From JAVBJV01 sp031555315 (lineage in GTDB: Bacteria > Pseudomonadota > Alphaproteobacteria > Acetobacterales > Acetobacteraceae), in the NCBI GenBank assembly GCA_031555315.1, contig JAVBUO010000008.1, forward strand, positions 124,001 through 188,000: DNA of 64,000 nucleotides. The letters are read 5' to 3'. A program made the position numbers and the translations under genes. Below are positions 17,062-25,549 of the stretch, one piece after another. Position 1 is the stretch's first letter. Each line of letters starts with the position of its first letter. The notes under the pieces were generated by a model. That model searched no databases and was not told where the DNA came from. It saw nothing but the letters and a program-made list of their open reading frames with translations.

Positions 17062-18393
17062 TCAAACCCCAGCCGCCATCTTCAAACGCACCGTCGCACG
17101 TTCCGGGCCGATCAGCGGCAGTAAATCGTGCAGTTCCGGTCCATGTTCCTCACCGGTCAGTGCCAGACGCAGCGGCATGAACAGCGCCTTGCCCTTGCGT
17201 CCGGTCGCCTGCTTCAGCGCCGCCGTCCAGCTCCCCCAGACATCGCTGCCCCATGGACCGGCAGGCAGCAGCGACAGTGCGGTCTTCAGGTAATCGCCCT
17301 CGCCTTCCAGCACTGGCGGCACAATGGTGCCGGACACCACCTGCCACCAGATGCGTGCCTCGTTCAGCAGATCGAGGTTGCCGCGCACCACGTTCCAGAA
17401 TTCTTCGGTTGCCCCCTCGGGCAGACGCGCCTTGACGTCTGCGAATGACAGCATGTGCAGATGGCGGCGGTTCAGACGCAGCAGTTGCGCCGGATCGAAC
17501 CGCGCGGTCGATGGCGCGTAATGATCGATATCGAACTCACGCACCAGTGCATCCATATCGGCCGGTTCCACCGGATGTCCGGTCCCCAGCCGCGCGAGGA
17601 ACGCCGACACCACCAGCCCTTCCACCCCATCGCTGCGCAGATTGCGCAGACCCAGCGAATTCAACCGCTTCGACAGCGGTCCGCCATCGCCGTCGGTCAG
17701 CAGCGGCAGATGCGCAAATTCCGGCATCACCCCGCCCAGCGCTTCCAGTATGTCGCGCTGCACACCGGTGTTGGTCACATGATCATCGCCGCGGATGATA
17801 TGGGTGATCTTCGCGTCGATGTCGTCGACCACCGAGGTGAACGTATAAAGGAACGTGCCGTCGGCGCGGATCAGCACCGGGTCGGACAGGGTCGGCAGCT
17901 TCACCTGCCGCTTGCCCAACACCAGATCGTCCCACACGATCACCCGCCCCGACAGCTTGAAGCGCCAGTACGGTTTCTTGCCGTTTTCCAGCGCGCGCGC
18001 GTACTGCTCCGGCGTCATCTTCAGCGCACCGCGATCGTAGATCGGCGGGCGCTTCTGGCGCAGTTGCTGTTCGCGCTTGTATTTCAGTTCCTCTTCGCTC
18101 TCAAAGCACGGATACAGATGGCCCGACGCCTTCAGCCTTTCGGCCGCCGCTTCATACAGCGGCAGGCGGTCGGTCTGGCGGAAGAACGCGTCCCAGGAAA
18201 TACCCATCCAGGCGAGATCCTGTTCGATCGCATCCGCATATTCCTGCTTCGAACGTGCGACGTCGGTGTCGTCCAGACGCAGAATGAACGTGCCGCCGGT
18301 CTTCTTCGCGAACAGATAATTCACCAACGCGGCGCGTGCGTTGCCGACATGCAGATATCCGGTCGGACTGGGGGCGAAACGCAGGCGGGTCAT
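17062..18393 (-). CDS. gltX: Glutamate-tRNA ligase
   Basis: Class I synthetase charging tRNA-Glu, 443 residues. The HIGH motif appears as HVGN in PSPTGYLHVGNARAA. The KLSKR loop reads PLSKR in DGGPLSKRLNS, so the first lysine is replaced by proline while the second, catalytic lysine is kept. Many alphaproteobacteria carry two GluRS copies, one of which also makes Glu-tRNA-Gln; this could be either, and the genome would need checking for a second copy. Its ATG overlaps the stop codon of the preceding 122-residue gene (ATGA). Confidence 0.94.
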   Translation of the reverse strand: MTRLRFAPSPTGYLHVGNARAALVNYLFAKKTGGTFILRLDDTDVARSKQEYADAIEQDLAWMGISWDAFFRQTDRLPLYEAAAERLKASGHLYPCFESEEELKYKREQQLRQKRPPIYDRGALKMTPEQYARALENGKKPYWRFKLSGRVIVWDDLVLGKRQVKLPTLSDPVLIRADGTFLYTFTSVVDDIDAKITHIIRGDDHVTNTGVQRDILEALGGVMPEFAHLPLLTDGDGGPLSKRLNSLGLRNLRSDGVEGLVVSAFLARLGTGHPVEPADMDALVREFDIDHYAPSTARFDPAQLLRLNRRHLHMLSFADVKARLPEGATEEFWNVVRGNLDLLNEARIWWQVVSGTIVPPVLEGEGDYLKTALSLLPAGPWGSDVWGSWTAALKQATGRKGKALFMPLRLALTGEEHGPELHDLLPLIGPERATVRLKMAAGV

Positions 18394-18758
18394 GCGTCGT
18401 CTCCATCATCATCGGCGCCGTAACGGCGCGGGTCGAGCGCACGCCAGTCGCGATCTTCGCGATCAGCCACCGGCTGTTCGGAAAACGCCCTGATCTCGGA
18501 CGCGCTGGCCCAGCCGCCCTCGCCCTGCACCACGGCATCCTCGCCGAAGGCGAACCAGGCCTGTAGCACCGCCTCGGCCGTCATGCCGCGCGTGCGGCAG
18601 CGTTCCATGCTGTCGCGCACATAACGCCGCGCAAAAGCATTGGCATGCATCAGCGATTCGAAACCGCCGACCGTTTCCACCGGATCGGCGCCATTGCCGC
18701 CCGACAGATCCATGATCCGCACGCGCCAGCCACTCTGCGGTGTCAGTACATCACTCAC
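18390..18758 (-). CDS. Conserved-context hypothetical protein between nadE and gltX
   Basis: A 122-residue protein of unknown function with no signal peptide or membrane segment. The N half has GWRVRIMDLSGGNGADPVETVGG as a mixed strand-loop region in two blocks, the middle a helix (HANAFARRYVRDSMERCR), and the tail is very acidic (YGADDDGDD). Both ends overlap neighbours by four bases, nadE upstream and gltX downstream. This makes it very probably a real gene, translated in step with them. I do not recognise a domain. Confidence 0.75.
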   Translation of the reverse strand: MSDVLTPQSGWRVRIMDLSGGNGADPVETVGGFESLMHANAFARRYVRDSMERCRTRGMTAEAVLQAWFAFGEDAVVQGEGGWASASEIRAFSEQPVADREDRDWRALDPRRYGADDDGDDA

Positions 18759-20392
18759 GAAATCAATCCCGTAAAACCGTTGGTGATCGGATAGCGCCGA
18801 TCGCGCCCGAATGCACGCGCGGTGATCTTCACGCCGGGCGGCGCCTGCCGGCGCTTGTATTCCGCCCGGTCGAGCAGACGCCAGACCCGCAGTACCGTCG
18901 CACGATCGAACCCGGCGTCAACCAGTTGATCGACGCTCTGCTCGCCCTCGATCAGCCCTTCCAGAATAGCATCGAGAATGTCGTAAGGCGGCAGGGAATC
19001 CTGATCGGTCTGGTTGGGGCGCAGTTCGGCGGACGGCGGTTTGATGATCACGCGCGCGGGCATCACCGCCCCCTGCACGTTGCGCCAGCGTGACAGGCGG
19101 AACACCGTGGTTTTGTAGACATCCTTCAGTACCGAATACCCGCCGCACATATCGCCGTACAACGTTGCGTAGCCGACCGACATTTCGCTTTTGTTACCGG
19201 TGGTCAGCACCATCGCGCCGAACTTGTTCGACAGCGCCATCAGGATCAGCCCGCGCGCCCGCGATTGTATGTTTTCTTCCGTGATGTCGGCCTGCGTTTC
19301 CGCAAAGGCCGGTTCCAGCACCGCACCGAACGCCTGCATGGCGCCATCGATCGGAATGCTCTCGTAGCTTATTCCCAACAGCTGCGCGCATTCCGCCGCA
19401 TCCTCGAGACTGTCCGGACTGGTGTACGGAGACGGCATCATCACCGCGCGCACCTTCTCGGGCCCCAGCGCATCGACGGCAACGGCGGCCGACAGCGCGG
19501 AATCGATCCCGCCCGACAGACCGATGATCACCCCCGGGAAACCGTTCTTCGTCACATAATCGCGCAAGCCGCAGACCATGGCGCGGTAGATCTGCCCGTC
19601 TTCGTCCGGCGCTGCTGGTAACGGCTGCTGCGCGCAGATCAGCCGCTCACCCGCGCGGCGCCATTCGGTCAGCGTGATCGCCTCGGCAAAGTCGGGCATC
19701 TGTACGGCCAGGCTGCGGTCCGGGTTGAGCACGAAGCTCGCGCCGTCGAACACCAGTTCATCCTGTCCGCCGACCTGCGCGCAGAACACGAACGGCAGAC
19801 CGGTTTCGACCACCCGGCGAATAGCCAGTTGCACGCGATGTTCCTGCTTGTGCGCCTCGAACGGCGACCCATTGATCGAGATCAGAATTTCAGCGCCGCT
19901 TTCCACCAGCGTTTCGGCGACATCGGGCACCCACCAGTCCTCGCAGATCAGCACGCCCAGACGATAGCCGCGAAACGCCACCGGCCCCGGATGCGGGCCG
20001 GCATCGAACACGCGCTTTTCGTCGAACACACCGTAATTCGGCAGCTCGTGCTTGGCGCGCCGCGCGGCGATGCGCCCGCCTTCCAGCAGGAAGGCCGCGT
20101 TATACAGATGGCCGTTGTCGCGCCACGGCCCGCCGACGATCATCCCCGGCCCGCCATCGGCGGTGTCCGCCGCCAGTTCTGTCAGCGCCGCCTCGCACGC
20201 CGCGATGAAGGCCGGTTTGCGCACCAGATCCTCGGGCGGGTATCCCGCCAGCGAAAACTCCGGCGTTACCACCAGATCGGCGCCCAGCCGCGCGCCTTCG
20301 GCCCGTGCGCGGCGCAGCAGGGCAAGATTGGCGATGATCTGCCCGACATGCGGGTTCAACTGCGCCAGAACGATTTTCAGCGTATCGGCCAT
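18755..20392 (-). CDS. nadE: Glutamine-dependent NAD+ synthase
   Basis: Final step of NAD synthesis: ATP-dependent amidation of deamido-NAD with ammonia from glutamine. The 545-residue protein has an N-terminal nitrilase-type glutaminase domain with the triad E45, K114 and C150 (in GVLICEDWW). Its C-terminal synthetase domain has the PP-loop LSGGIDSALSAA. It heads a tightly overlapping run with a small unknown gene, gltX and cysS. A nicotinate phosphoribosyltransferase gene, which supplies the upstream part of the salvage pathway, lies 1.2 kb away on the same strand. Confidence 0.95.
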   Translation of the reverse strand: MADTLKIVLAQLNPHVGQIIANLALLRRARAEGARLGADLVVTPEFSLAGYPPEDLVRKPAFIAACEAALTELAADTADGGPGMIVGGPWRDNGHLYNAAFLLEGGRIAARRAKHELPNYGVFDEKRVFDAGPHPGPVAFRGYRLGVLICEDWWVPDVAETLVESGAEILISINGSPFEAHKQEHRVQLAIRRVVETGLPFVFCAQVGGQDELVFDGASFVLNPDRSLAVQMPDFAEAITLTEWRRAGERLICAQQPLPAAPDEDGQIYRAMVCGLRDYVTKNGFPGVIIGLSGGIDSALSAAVAVDALGPEKVRAVMMPSPYTSPDSLEDAAECAQLLGISYESIPIDGAMQAFGAVLEPAFAETQADITEENIQSRARGLILMALSNKFGAMVLTTGNKSEMSVGYATLYGDMCGGYSVLKDVYKTTVFRLSRWRNVQGAVMPARVIIKPPSAELRPNQTDQDSLPPYDILDAILEGLIEGEQSVDQLVDAGFDRATVLRVWRLLDRAEYKRRQAPPGVKITARAFGRDRRYPITNGFTGLIS

Positions 20393-20448
20393 GGCGGCAC
20401 CCTATAACAGAACCCCGTCGGGTAAAACCGCCCGGCAGCCACCATCAA

Positions 20449-20925
20449 CTAACGGGTGATCAGATCCCTGACCTCCAGCAGACCACCATCGGCGTTGAAC
20501 AGGAAACACGCATCGCGCGTGATGTCCTGACCACCCGGCACTTCCTGCAGGATGACGTCCGAATACAGCCAGACGGTCAGTTGCTGAAAGGCGGTCATGC
20601 TCGGGAATTTGCAGACCCGCGAGTCCATCTGGGTGGTGATCGAACCAAGCGCCAGCGGCACGGTTCCATCCGGGTTCAGCGTGACGTTCATCGCCTGCAC
20701 CGAGACATGCGGTCCCATCACCTGCAATACGTTTGCCTGACGGGTCTGGCCGGGCGCGAACACCTCGTTCAGCGGCTTGATCTCGACCTCGGGCACCGGC
20801 GCGGATGGAGATGGCGGTGGCGGGGGCGGTTCCACGCAGCCGGACAGCCCCACCGCCAGAACAAGCGCCACTGCACCGATCGACCGGGATGTCCGCTGAA
20901 TGATGGCTATTCGCATGATACTCAC
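20449..20925 (-). CDS. Putative lipoprotein, paralogue of the 21097-21525 product
   Basis: A 158-residue exported protein. The leader ends in a lipobox LSGC (in LAVGLSGCVEP), followed by a run of prolines, so it should be a lipid-anchored protein. Its mature part aligns with the next gene upstream: both share PLN...PG near the start, a VxxVMG/RTMG block, an internal cysteine next to FP, a (V/A)WxYxDV segment and a late ACF motif. Two conserved cysteines could form a disulfide. The paralogy is seen in the sequence; the function is unknown. It lies between nadE and its paralogue on the same strand. Confidence 0.75.
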   Translation of the reverse strand: MSIMRIAIIQRTSRSIGAVALVLAVGLSGCVEPPPPPPSPSAPVPEVEIKPLNEVFAPGQTRQANVLQVMGPHVSVQAMNVTLNPDGTVPLALGSITTQMDSRVCKFPSMTAFQQLTVWLYSDVILQEVPGGQDITRDACFLFNADGGLLEVRDLITR

Positions 20926-21096
20926 TTTTCACCCCGACCGTGTTCACGACAACCAGATTGTTCAGCCGCCACATGCATGCCGGCGCGCCTGAAACCCGCA
21001 CCGCAGCCTTCCTCTGAAAGGACCGGTTGCTCTGCAACATATCAGAAATTTCAGGTTCTGGAAAGTTTTGCCCTGATCCTCACCTGCCGCAACGCA

Positions 21097-21525
21097 TCAT
21101 TGCGAGACGCTTTCGTTGAATCGCAACAGCCAGTTGGTATGCAGAAACACGAAACACGCGCTGCGCCGCACATCCGGCCCGGTGGCACGATCGACCAGAA
21201 CGACATCGGTATATTGCCAGACCGTGACGGATCTGAAGACATTCATCTCCGGAAACACACACAGCTCGTTGTCCAGACCGGCGGCCCTGGCGCGCGGCAC
21301 GCGGCCATCCGAGGTCAACTTGACGTCGCGCACCACGATATCCGGCTCGCGCCCCATCGTGCGCCGGACATCTTCCTGACGGTGCCGTCCGGGTTCGAGA
21401 ATCCGGTTGAGCGGCGTCACGTTCACATATGGCGGCCGGGGTAAAACCGTGACACATCCGCCCACCACACCGGCCATCGCCACGGCCATTCCCAACTGCC
21501 GGCACCGCCGCCCGATCGTTTGCAT
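21097..21525 (-). CDS. Putative lipoprotein, paralogue of the 20449-20925 product
   Basis: A 142-residue exported protein with a lipobox VGGC (in AGVVGGCVTVL). The frame stays open upstream into the neighbouring gene, but the ATG at 21525 is the one that gives a proper signal peptide. The mature part matches the neighbouring lipoprotein along its length (VTPLNRILEPGR, VTVWQYTDVVL, SACFVF). The pair looks like a tandem duplication that has diverged. The 171-base gap to the next gene shows no clear terminator or promoter. Unknown function. Confidence 0.72.
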   Translation of the reverse strand: MQTIGRRCRQLGMAVAMAGVVGGCVTVLPRPPYVNVTPLNRILEPGRHRQEDVRRTMGREPDIVVRDVKLTSDGRVPRARAAGLDNELCVFPEMNVFRSVTVWQYTDVVLVDRATGPDVRRSACFVFLHTNWLLRFNESVSQ

Positions 21526-21560
21526 ACCCTGTTCCGTTTTTGAAGGATCGATAAAAACCG

Positions 21561-22670
21561 CTAGCTGCGACGCAGCAGAAACTCGCGCCCGACCTTGACC
21601 CGCGGCACGCCTTCGTATTCGACGATATCCGCCGTGGCATAGGTCTCGCGCCAGATCTCGGGCAGGAACGATCCGGTCCCGACGACATCGATCGGCGCCT
21701 GCGCATCGGCCATCACGCGGCATTTATCGACGCCGAAGCCGGAAGACGCCACCAGTTTCACCTGCGGAAATCCGGCCTCGTCCAGCGCGTCGCGCAGCCG
21801 CCAGATCGCCGCCGCCGACACGCCCGATCCGACCAGATAACGCAGTTCCGTCTCACTGCGATACCGGCGCACGGCGCCCGGCACGTGGCGTTCCAGCACG
21901 GCGTAACTGCCGCCCGGGTCCAGCCCTTCCAGGAAGCGCCCGCCATGCGTGTCGAGCCGCATCGCCAGTCTTCCCGCCGCCGCCAGATCGGGGAAATGGC
22001 GGCAGATCTCCAGCGCATCGCTAACCTCGCGCCCGAAGTAATCGACCAGCACGGTCAGCGGCTCATCCGGGAACGCTTCATGAAACATCTGCGCGGCGCG
22101 CAACGTGGAACCGGCATAACCGATCAGCGCGTGCGGCATGGTGCCGCGCCCTTTGCTCTCGCCGAACCAGTGCGCCGTCCAGTCGGTGGCGGTGCCGACA
22201 AACCCCTTCGCACCTTCCTTCTTCGCCGCGTTCGAACCGACCGACGCGCCATACGCCATCATGTCCTGCATTTCCGCCCCGGCGCAGTGCCGGGCTTCCA
22301 TCGCCAGGAAGGCCGCCTTCGGCAGCGACATGCACATCTGGTACGCATGATGCGCGGCCACACAGGCCGGCCCCAGCTTTTGCAGCAGCAGCGTTTCCAG
22401 ATCGCTCAGCTGTGTGAACATGCCGCTGACATAGGCGATGGGTTCGCCCGCGCCGACCCATTCGCCTTCCGGATGGCGCACGTCGACATCGAACGCCACG
22501 CCGCGCTGCTTCGCCACACCGTCCAGCCAGTCCACCATCAGCCGCGGCGCCGACACCACCGGGCGGCGCAGAAACACCGCATAGGTGACCCTCATGTCGC
22601 CGAACCGTTCGACGATCGCCCGGGTCCGGTGGAAATAACTGTCTGTCCGTGCGCGGATATCGTCCGGCAT
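21561..22670 (-). CDS. pncB: Nicotinate phosphoribosyltransferase
   Basis: Salvage of nicotinate to nicotinate mononucleotide. About 369 residues, the shorter form of the family. Recognisable segments are RTDSYFHRTR near the N-terminus, the EARHC-GAEM region in the middle, and RLDTHGGRFLEG and KLVASSGFGVDK, which form the phosphoribosyl pocket. I chose the ATG at 22670 because GGAAAG lies just upstream; an in-frame ATG at 22682 is only five bases from the stop of the DAHP synthase gene and is an alternative. The family call is firm; the gene symbol is a best match. It feeds the nadE step encoded nearby. Confidence 0.85.
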   Translation of the reverse strand: MPDDIRARTDSYFHRTRAIVERFGDMRVTYAVFLRRPVVSAPRLMVDWLDGVAKQRGVAFDVDVRHPEGEWVGAGEPIAYVSGMFTQLSDLETLLLQKLGPACVAAHHAYQMCMSLPKAAFLAMEARHCAGAEMQDMMAYGASVGSNAAKKEGAKGFVGTATDWTAHWFGESKGRGTMPHALIGYAGSTLRAAQMFHEAFPDEPLTVLVDYFGREVSDALEICRHFPDLAAAGRLAMRLDTHGGRFLEGLDPGGSYAVLERHVPGAVRRYRSETELRYLVGSGVSAAAIWRLRDALDEAGFPQVKLVASSGFGVDKCRVMADAQAPIDVVGTGSFLPEIWRETYATADIVEYEGVPRVKVGREFLLRRS

Positions 22671-22687
22671 GTTGCTTTCCATGTGGG

Positions 22688-24082
22688 TTACTTTGCCGCG
22701 ACCGCCGAACGCACCCCCGACTGGCGGCGTTCCTTCAATTCCTCGGCGATCAGAAACGCCAACTCCAGCGACTGTTCCGCATTCAGGCGCGGATCGCAGA
22801 AAGTTTCGTAGCGATCGCCGAGATCGGCCTCGGTCAGCTGGTGCGCGCCGCCCACGCATTCGGTCACGTTACGGCCCGTCATCTCGATATGCACGCCGCC
22901 GGCCCAGGTGCCCTCGGCCGCATGCACGTCGAAGAAGTTGCGCACCTCGCCGAGGATCGCATCGAACGAGCGGGTCTTGACCTTGGCGGCGGTCGAGATC
23001 GTGTTGCCGTGCATCGGATCGCACAGCCACGCCACCTTGCGCCCGGCCCGGTGCAGTTTGCGCACCAGCGCCGGCAGTCTTTCGCCCACCTTGTCCACCC
23101 CCATGCGCGAGATCAGGGTCAGACGTCCAGCCTCGTTCAGCGGATTGAGAATCTCGGTCAGCCGCACCAGTTCGTCGGGGTCCATGTTCGGGCCGACCTT
23201 CATGCCGATCGGGTTGCGCACGCCGCGCAGGAATTCGACATGCGCGCCGTCCGGCTGGCGGGTGCGCTCGCCGATCCACAGGAAGTGCGCCGAGCACGCA
23301 TACCAGTCGCCCGAGGTCGAATCGACACGGGTCAGCGCCTGTTCGTACGGCAGCAGCAACGCCTCGTGGCTGGTATAGAAATCGGTCTCGCGGATCTGCG
23401 GCGTGGTGATGCTGGTCATGCCGCACGCCGCCATGAACGCCAGCGTCTCGTCCAGCCGCGAGGCCAGGTCGCGATAGCGCGCTTCCAGCGGCGAGCGTTC
23501 CACGAAACCCAGATTCCAGCGATGCACCTCGTGCAGGTCGGCATAGCCGCCGGTCGCAAAGGCGCGCAGCAGGTTCAGCGTGCCGGCCGACTGGAAATAT
23601 CCTTTCTCCATCCGCTCCGGATCGGGAATGCGGCTAGCGGCATTAAATTCCGGTCCGTTGATGATGTCGCCGCGATAGGACGGCAGTTCCACCCCATCCA
23701 CGGTTTCGGTATCGGACGAACGCGGTTTGGCGAACTGCCCGGCCATGCGGCCCAGCTTCACCACCGGCACCGAGGCGCCGAAGGTCAGCACCACCGCCAT
23801 CTGCAGCAGCACGCGAAACGTGTCTCGGATGATGTTGGCGTTGAAATCGGCAAAGCTCTCGGCGCAGTCGCCGCCCTGCAGCACGAACGCCTGCCCTTCC
23901 GCCGCCAGCGCCAGCGAGGCCCGCAGCCGCCGTGCTTCACCCGCGAAAACCAGCGGCGGATACGCACTCAGCCGTTTTTCCACGCAGGCCAGTCTTTCGG
24001 CATCGGGATAGGCGGGGACCTGCCGGATCGGCTTGTCGCGCCAGCTTCCCGCGGTCCAGTTAGGCACGGCCATCTTCTGCAT
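22688..24082 (-). CDS. Class II 3-deoxy-7-phosphoheptulonate (DAHP) synthase
   Basis: First step of the shikimate pathway: phosphoenolpyruvate plus erythrose 4-phosphate. The 464-residue length and motifs are those of the plant-like class II family: FVLQGGDCAESF (metal-site cysteine), KLGRMAGQFAKPRS, RVDSTSGDWYACS, KVGPNMDPDEL and WLCDPMHGNT. The start at 24082 is followed by another ATG at 24073 that is equally possible; an AAGG site is better placed for the latter. It is followed closely by the nicotinate phosphoribosyltransferase gene, probably as a two-gene unit. Confidence 0.95.
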   Translation of the reverse strand: MQKMAVPNWTAGSWRDKPIRQVPAYPDAERLACVEKRLSAYPPLVFAGEARRLRASLALAAEGQAFVLQGGDCAESFADFNANIIRDTFRVLLQMAVVLTFGASVPVVKLGRMAGQFAKPRSSDTETVDGVELPSYRGDIINGPEFNAASRIPDPERMEKGYFQSAGTLNLLRAFATGGYADLHEVHRWNLGFVERSPLEARYRDLASRLDETLAFMAACGMTSITTPQIRETDFYTSHEALLLPYEQALTRVDSTSGDWYACSAHFLWIGERTRQPDGAHVEFLRGVRNPIGMKVGPNMDPDELVRLTEILNPLNEAGRLTLISRMGVDKVGERLPALVRKLHRAGRKVAWLCDPMHGNTISTAAKVKTRSFDAILGEVRNFFDVHAAEGTWAGGVHIEMTGRNVTECVGGAHQLTEADLGDRYETFCDPRLNAEQSLELAFLIAEELKERRQSGVRSAVAAK

Positions 24083-24147
24083 CCTTCATCTTTCCCGGCA
24101 AGGCGCCGGGGCGTGGATTATCCACAGTCTGACCGCGCTGGCTATGC

Positions 24148-25521
24148 CTATTCGGCGGCTTTTTGCGCGCCTACCACCCGGGTGCGGGTACGCAGCGTCA
24201 CGAATTCCTCGGCCGCGGTCGGGTGAATGCCGATGGTGCGGTCGAAATCGGCCTTGGTCGCGCCACAGTTCAAGGCGATCGCCAGCCCCTGCATGATTTC
24301 AGGCGCATCATCGCCCAGCATGTGCGCACCCAGCACGCGCTGGGTCTTCTGGTCCACCACCAGTTTCATCAGCGTCTTGCGCATCCGGCCCGAGATCGTG
24401 TGCCGCATCGGCGTGAACTGGGTGACGTAGATATCGGCCGGGCCGCGCATCGCGGCTTCGTCCTCGGTCAGACCGACGGTGGCGATCGGCGGGGCCGAGA
24501 ACACCGCCGTCGCGACGTTATCATACCCCGGCCGGCGCGGGGTGTTGCCGAACAGCGTGTCGGCCAGTGCATGACCTTCGGCGGTCGCCACCGGCGTCAG
24601 ATTGATGCGATCCGTCACGTCACCGATCGCGTAGATATGCGGCTGCGAGGTGCGCTTGTCGTCGTCGACGATCACCGCGCCGTTCGGCTTCACGCCAACC
24701 CCCGCCGCTTCCAGCCCCAGCCCATCGGTATGCGGCACCCGGCCGGTGGCGAAGAACACCAGATCGGTATCGATCGTCTTGCCGTCCGCCAGATGGATGC
24801 GCTTGCCCCCCGCTTCCTGCGTAACGCGCGCCGGCACGCACCCCGGATGCAGCGTGATGCCCTGCACCGCCAGCGCCTCGGCCAGCGCCCCACGCAGATC
24901 GGCGTCGAACCCGCGCAATGGCAGCGGCTGGCGGTAGATCTGGTCCACCTGCGTCCCCAGCCCGGCGAAGATCCCGGCGAATTCCACGCCGATATAGCCG
25001 CCGCCGATCACCGCCACACGCTTCGGCAGCGTGGGCAGGTAGAACGCGTCATCGCTGATGATGCCCAGCTCGGCGCCCGGAATGTCGAGCTTCTCCGCCT
25101 TGCCGCCCACCGCGATGACGATGTGCTTCGCCGTCACCCGTTGGCCACCGACATCAAGCGTGTGCGGATCGACGAAGGTGGCGCGTGCCTCGAACACCGT
25201 GGCACCCGCGCCGTCCAGCAGCTTGCGGTAGATGCCTTTCAGCCGGTCGATCTCCGTGTTCTTGCGCGCGATGAAGGCCGCCCAGTCGTGCGTGCCCTTG
25301 TCACCGTTCCAGCCGAAACCGTGCGCATCTTCGGCGAAGGCCGCGTATTCGGCGGCCTGCACCATCAGTTTCTTCGGCACGCAGCCCACATTCACGCAGG
25401 TGCCGCCCCAGAACCGTTCTTCCGCCACGCCGACGCGCGCGCCATACCCAGCGGCAATACGCGCGCAGCGCACCCCGGCGGAACCGCCACCGATCACAAA
25501 CAGGTCGAAGTCATATGCCAT
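24148..25521 (-). CDS. gor: Glutathione-disulfide reductase
   Basis: NADPH-dependent flavoenzyme that keeps glutathione reduced. The protein has 457 residues. The FAD motif GGGSAGVRCAR is at residues 11-21, the redox disulfide C42/C47 is in GGTCVNVGCVPKK, and the NADPH domain carries GGGYIGVEFAG. The C-terminal HPTAAEEFVTLR contains the active-site His-Glu pair of this family. I placed the start at MAYDFDLF (25521), since the longer frame adds a non-conserved 14-residue leader. The gene follows the succinate-semialdehyde dehydrogenase gene with a 28-base gap. Confidence 0.95.
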   Translation of the reverse strand: MAYDFDLFVIGGGSAGVRCARIAAGYGARVGVAEERFWGGTCVNVGCVPKKLMVQAAEYAAFAEDAHGFGWNGDKGTHDWAAFIARKNTEIDRLKGIYRKLLDGAGATVFEARATFVDPHTLDVGGQRVTAKHIVIAVGGKAEKLDIPGAELGIISDDAFYLPTLPKRVAVIGGGYIGVEFAGIFAGLGTQVDQIYRQPLPLRGFDADLRGALAEALAVQGITLHPGCVPARVTQEAGGKRIHLADGKTIDTDLVFFATGRVPHTDGLGLEAAGVGVKPNGAVIVDDDKRTSQPHIYAIGDVTDRINLTPVATAEGHALADTLFGNTPRRPGYDNVATAVFSAPPIATVGLTEDEAAMRGPADIYVTQFTPMRHTISGRMRKTLMKLVVDQKTQRVLGAHMLGDDAPEIMQGLAIALNCGATKADFDRTIGIHPTAAEEFVTLRTRTRVVGAQKAAE

Positions 25522-25549
25522 CGTGCGTCCCGCCTTTGCCTCATGTCCG

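Noticed and set aside
15686..17293. Long plus-strand open frame opposite cysS.
   Set aside because: It covers cysS completely and has no ribosome site or recognisable protein feature; cysS motifs are intact.
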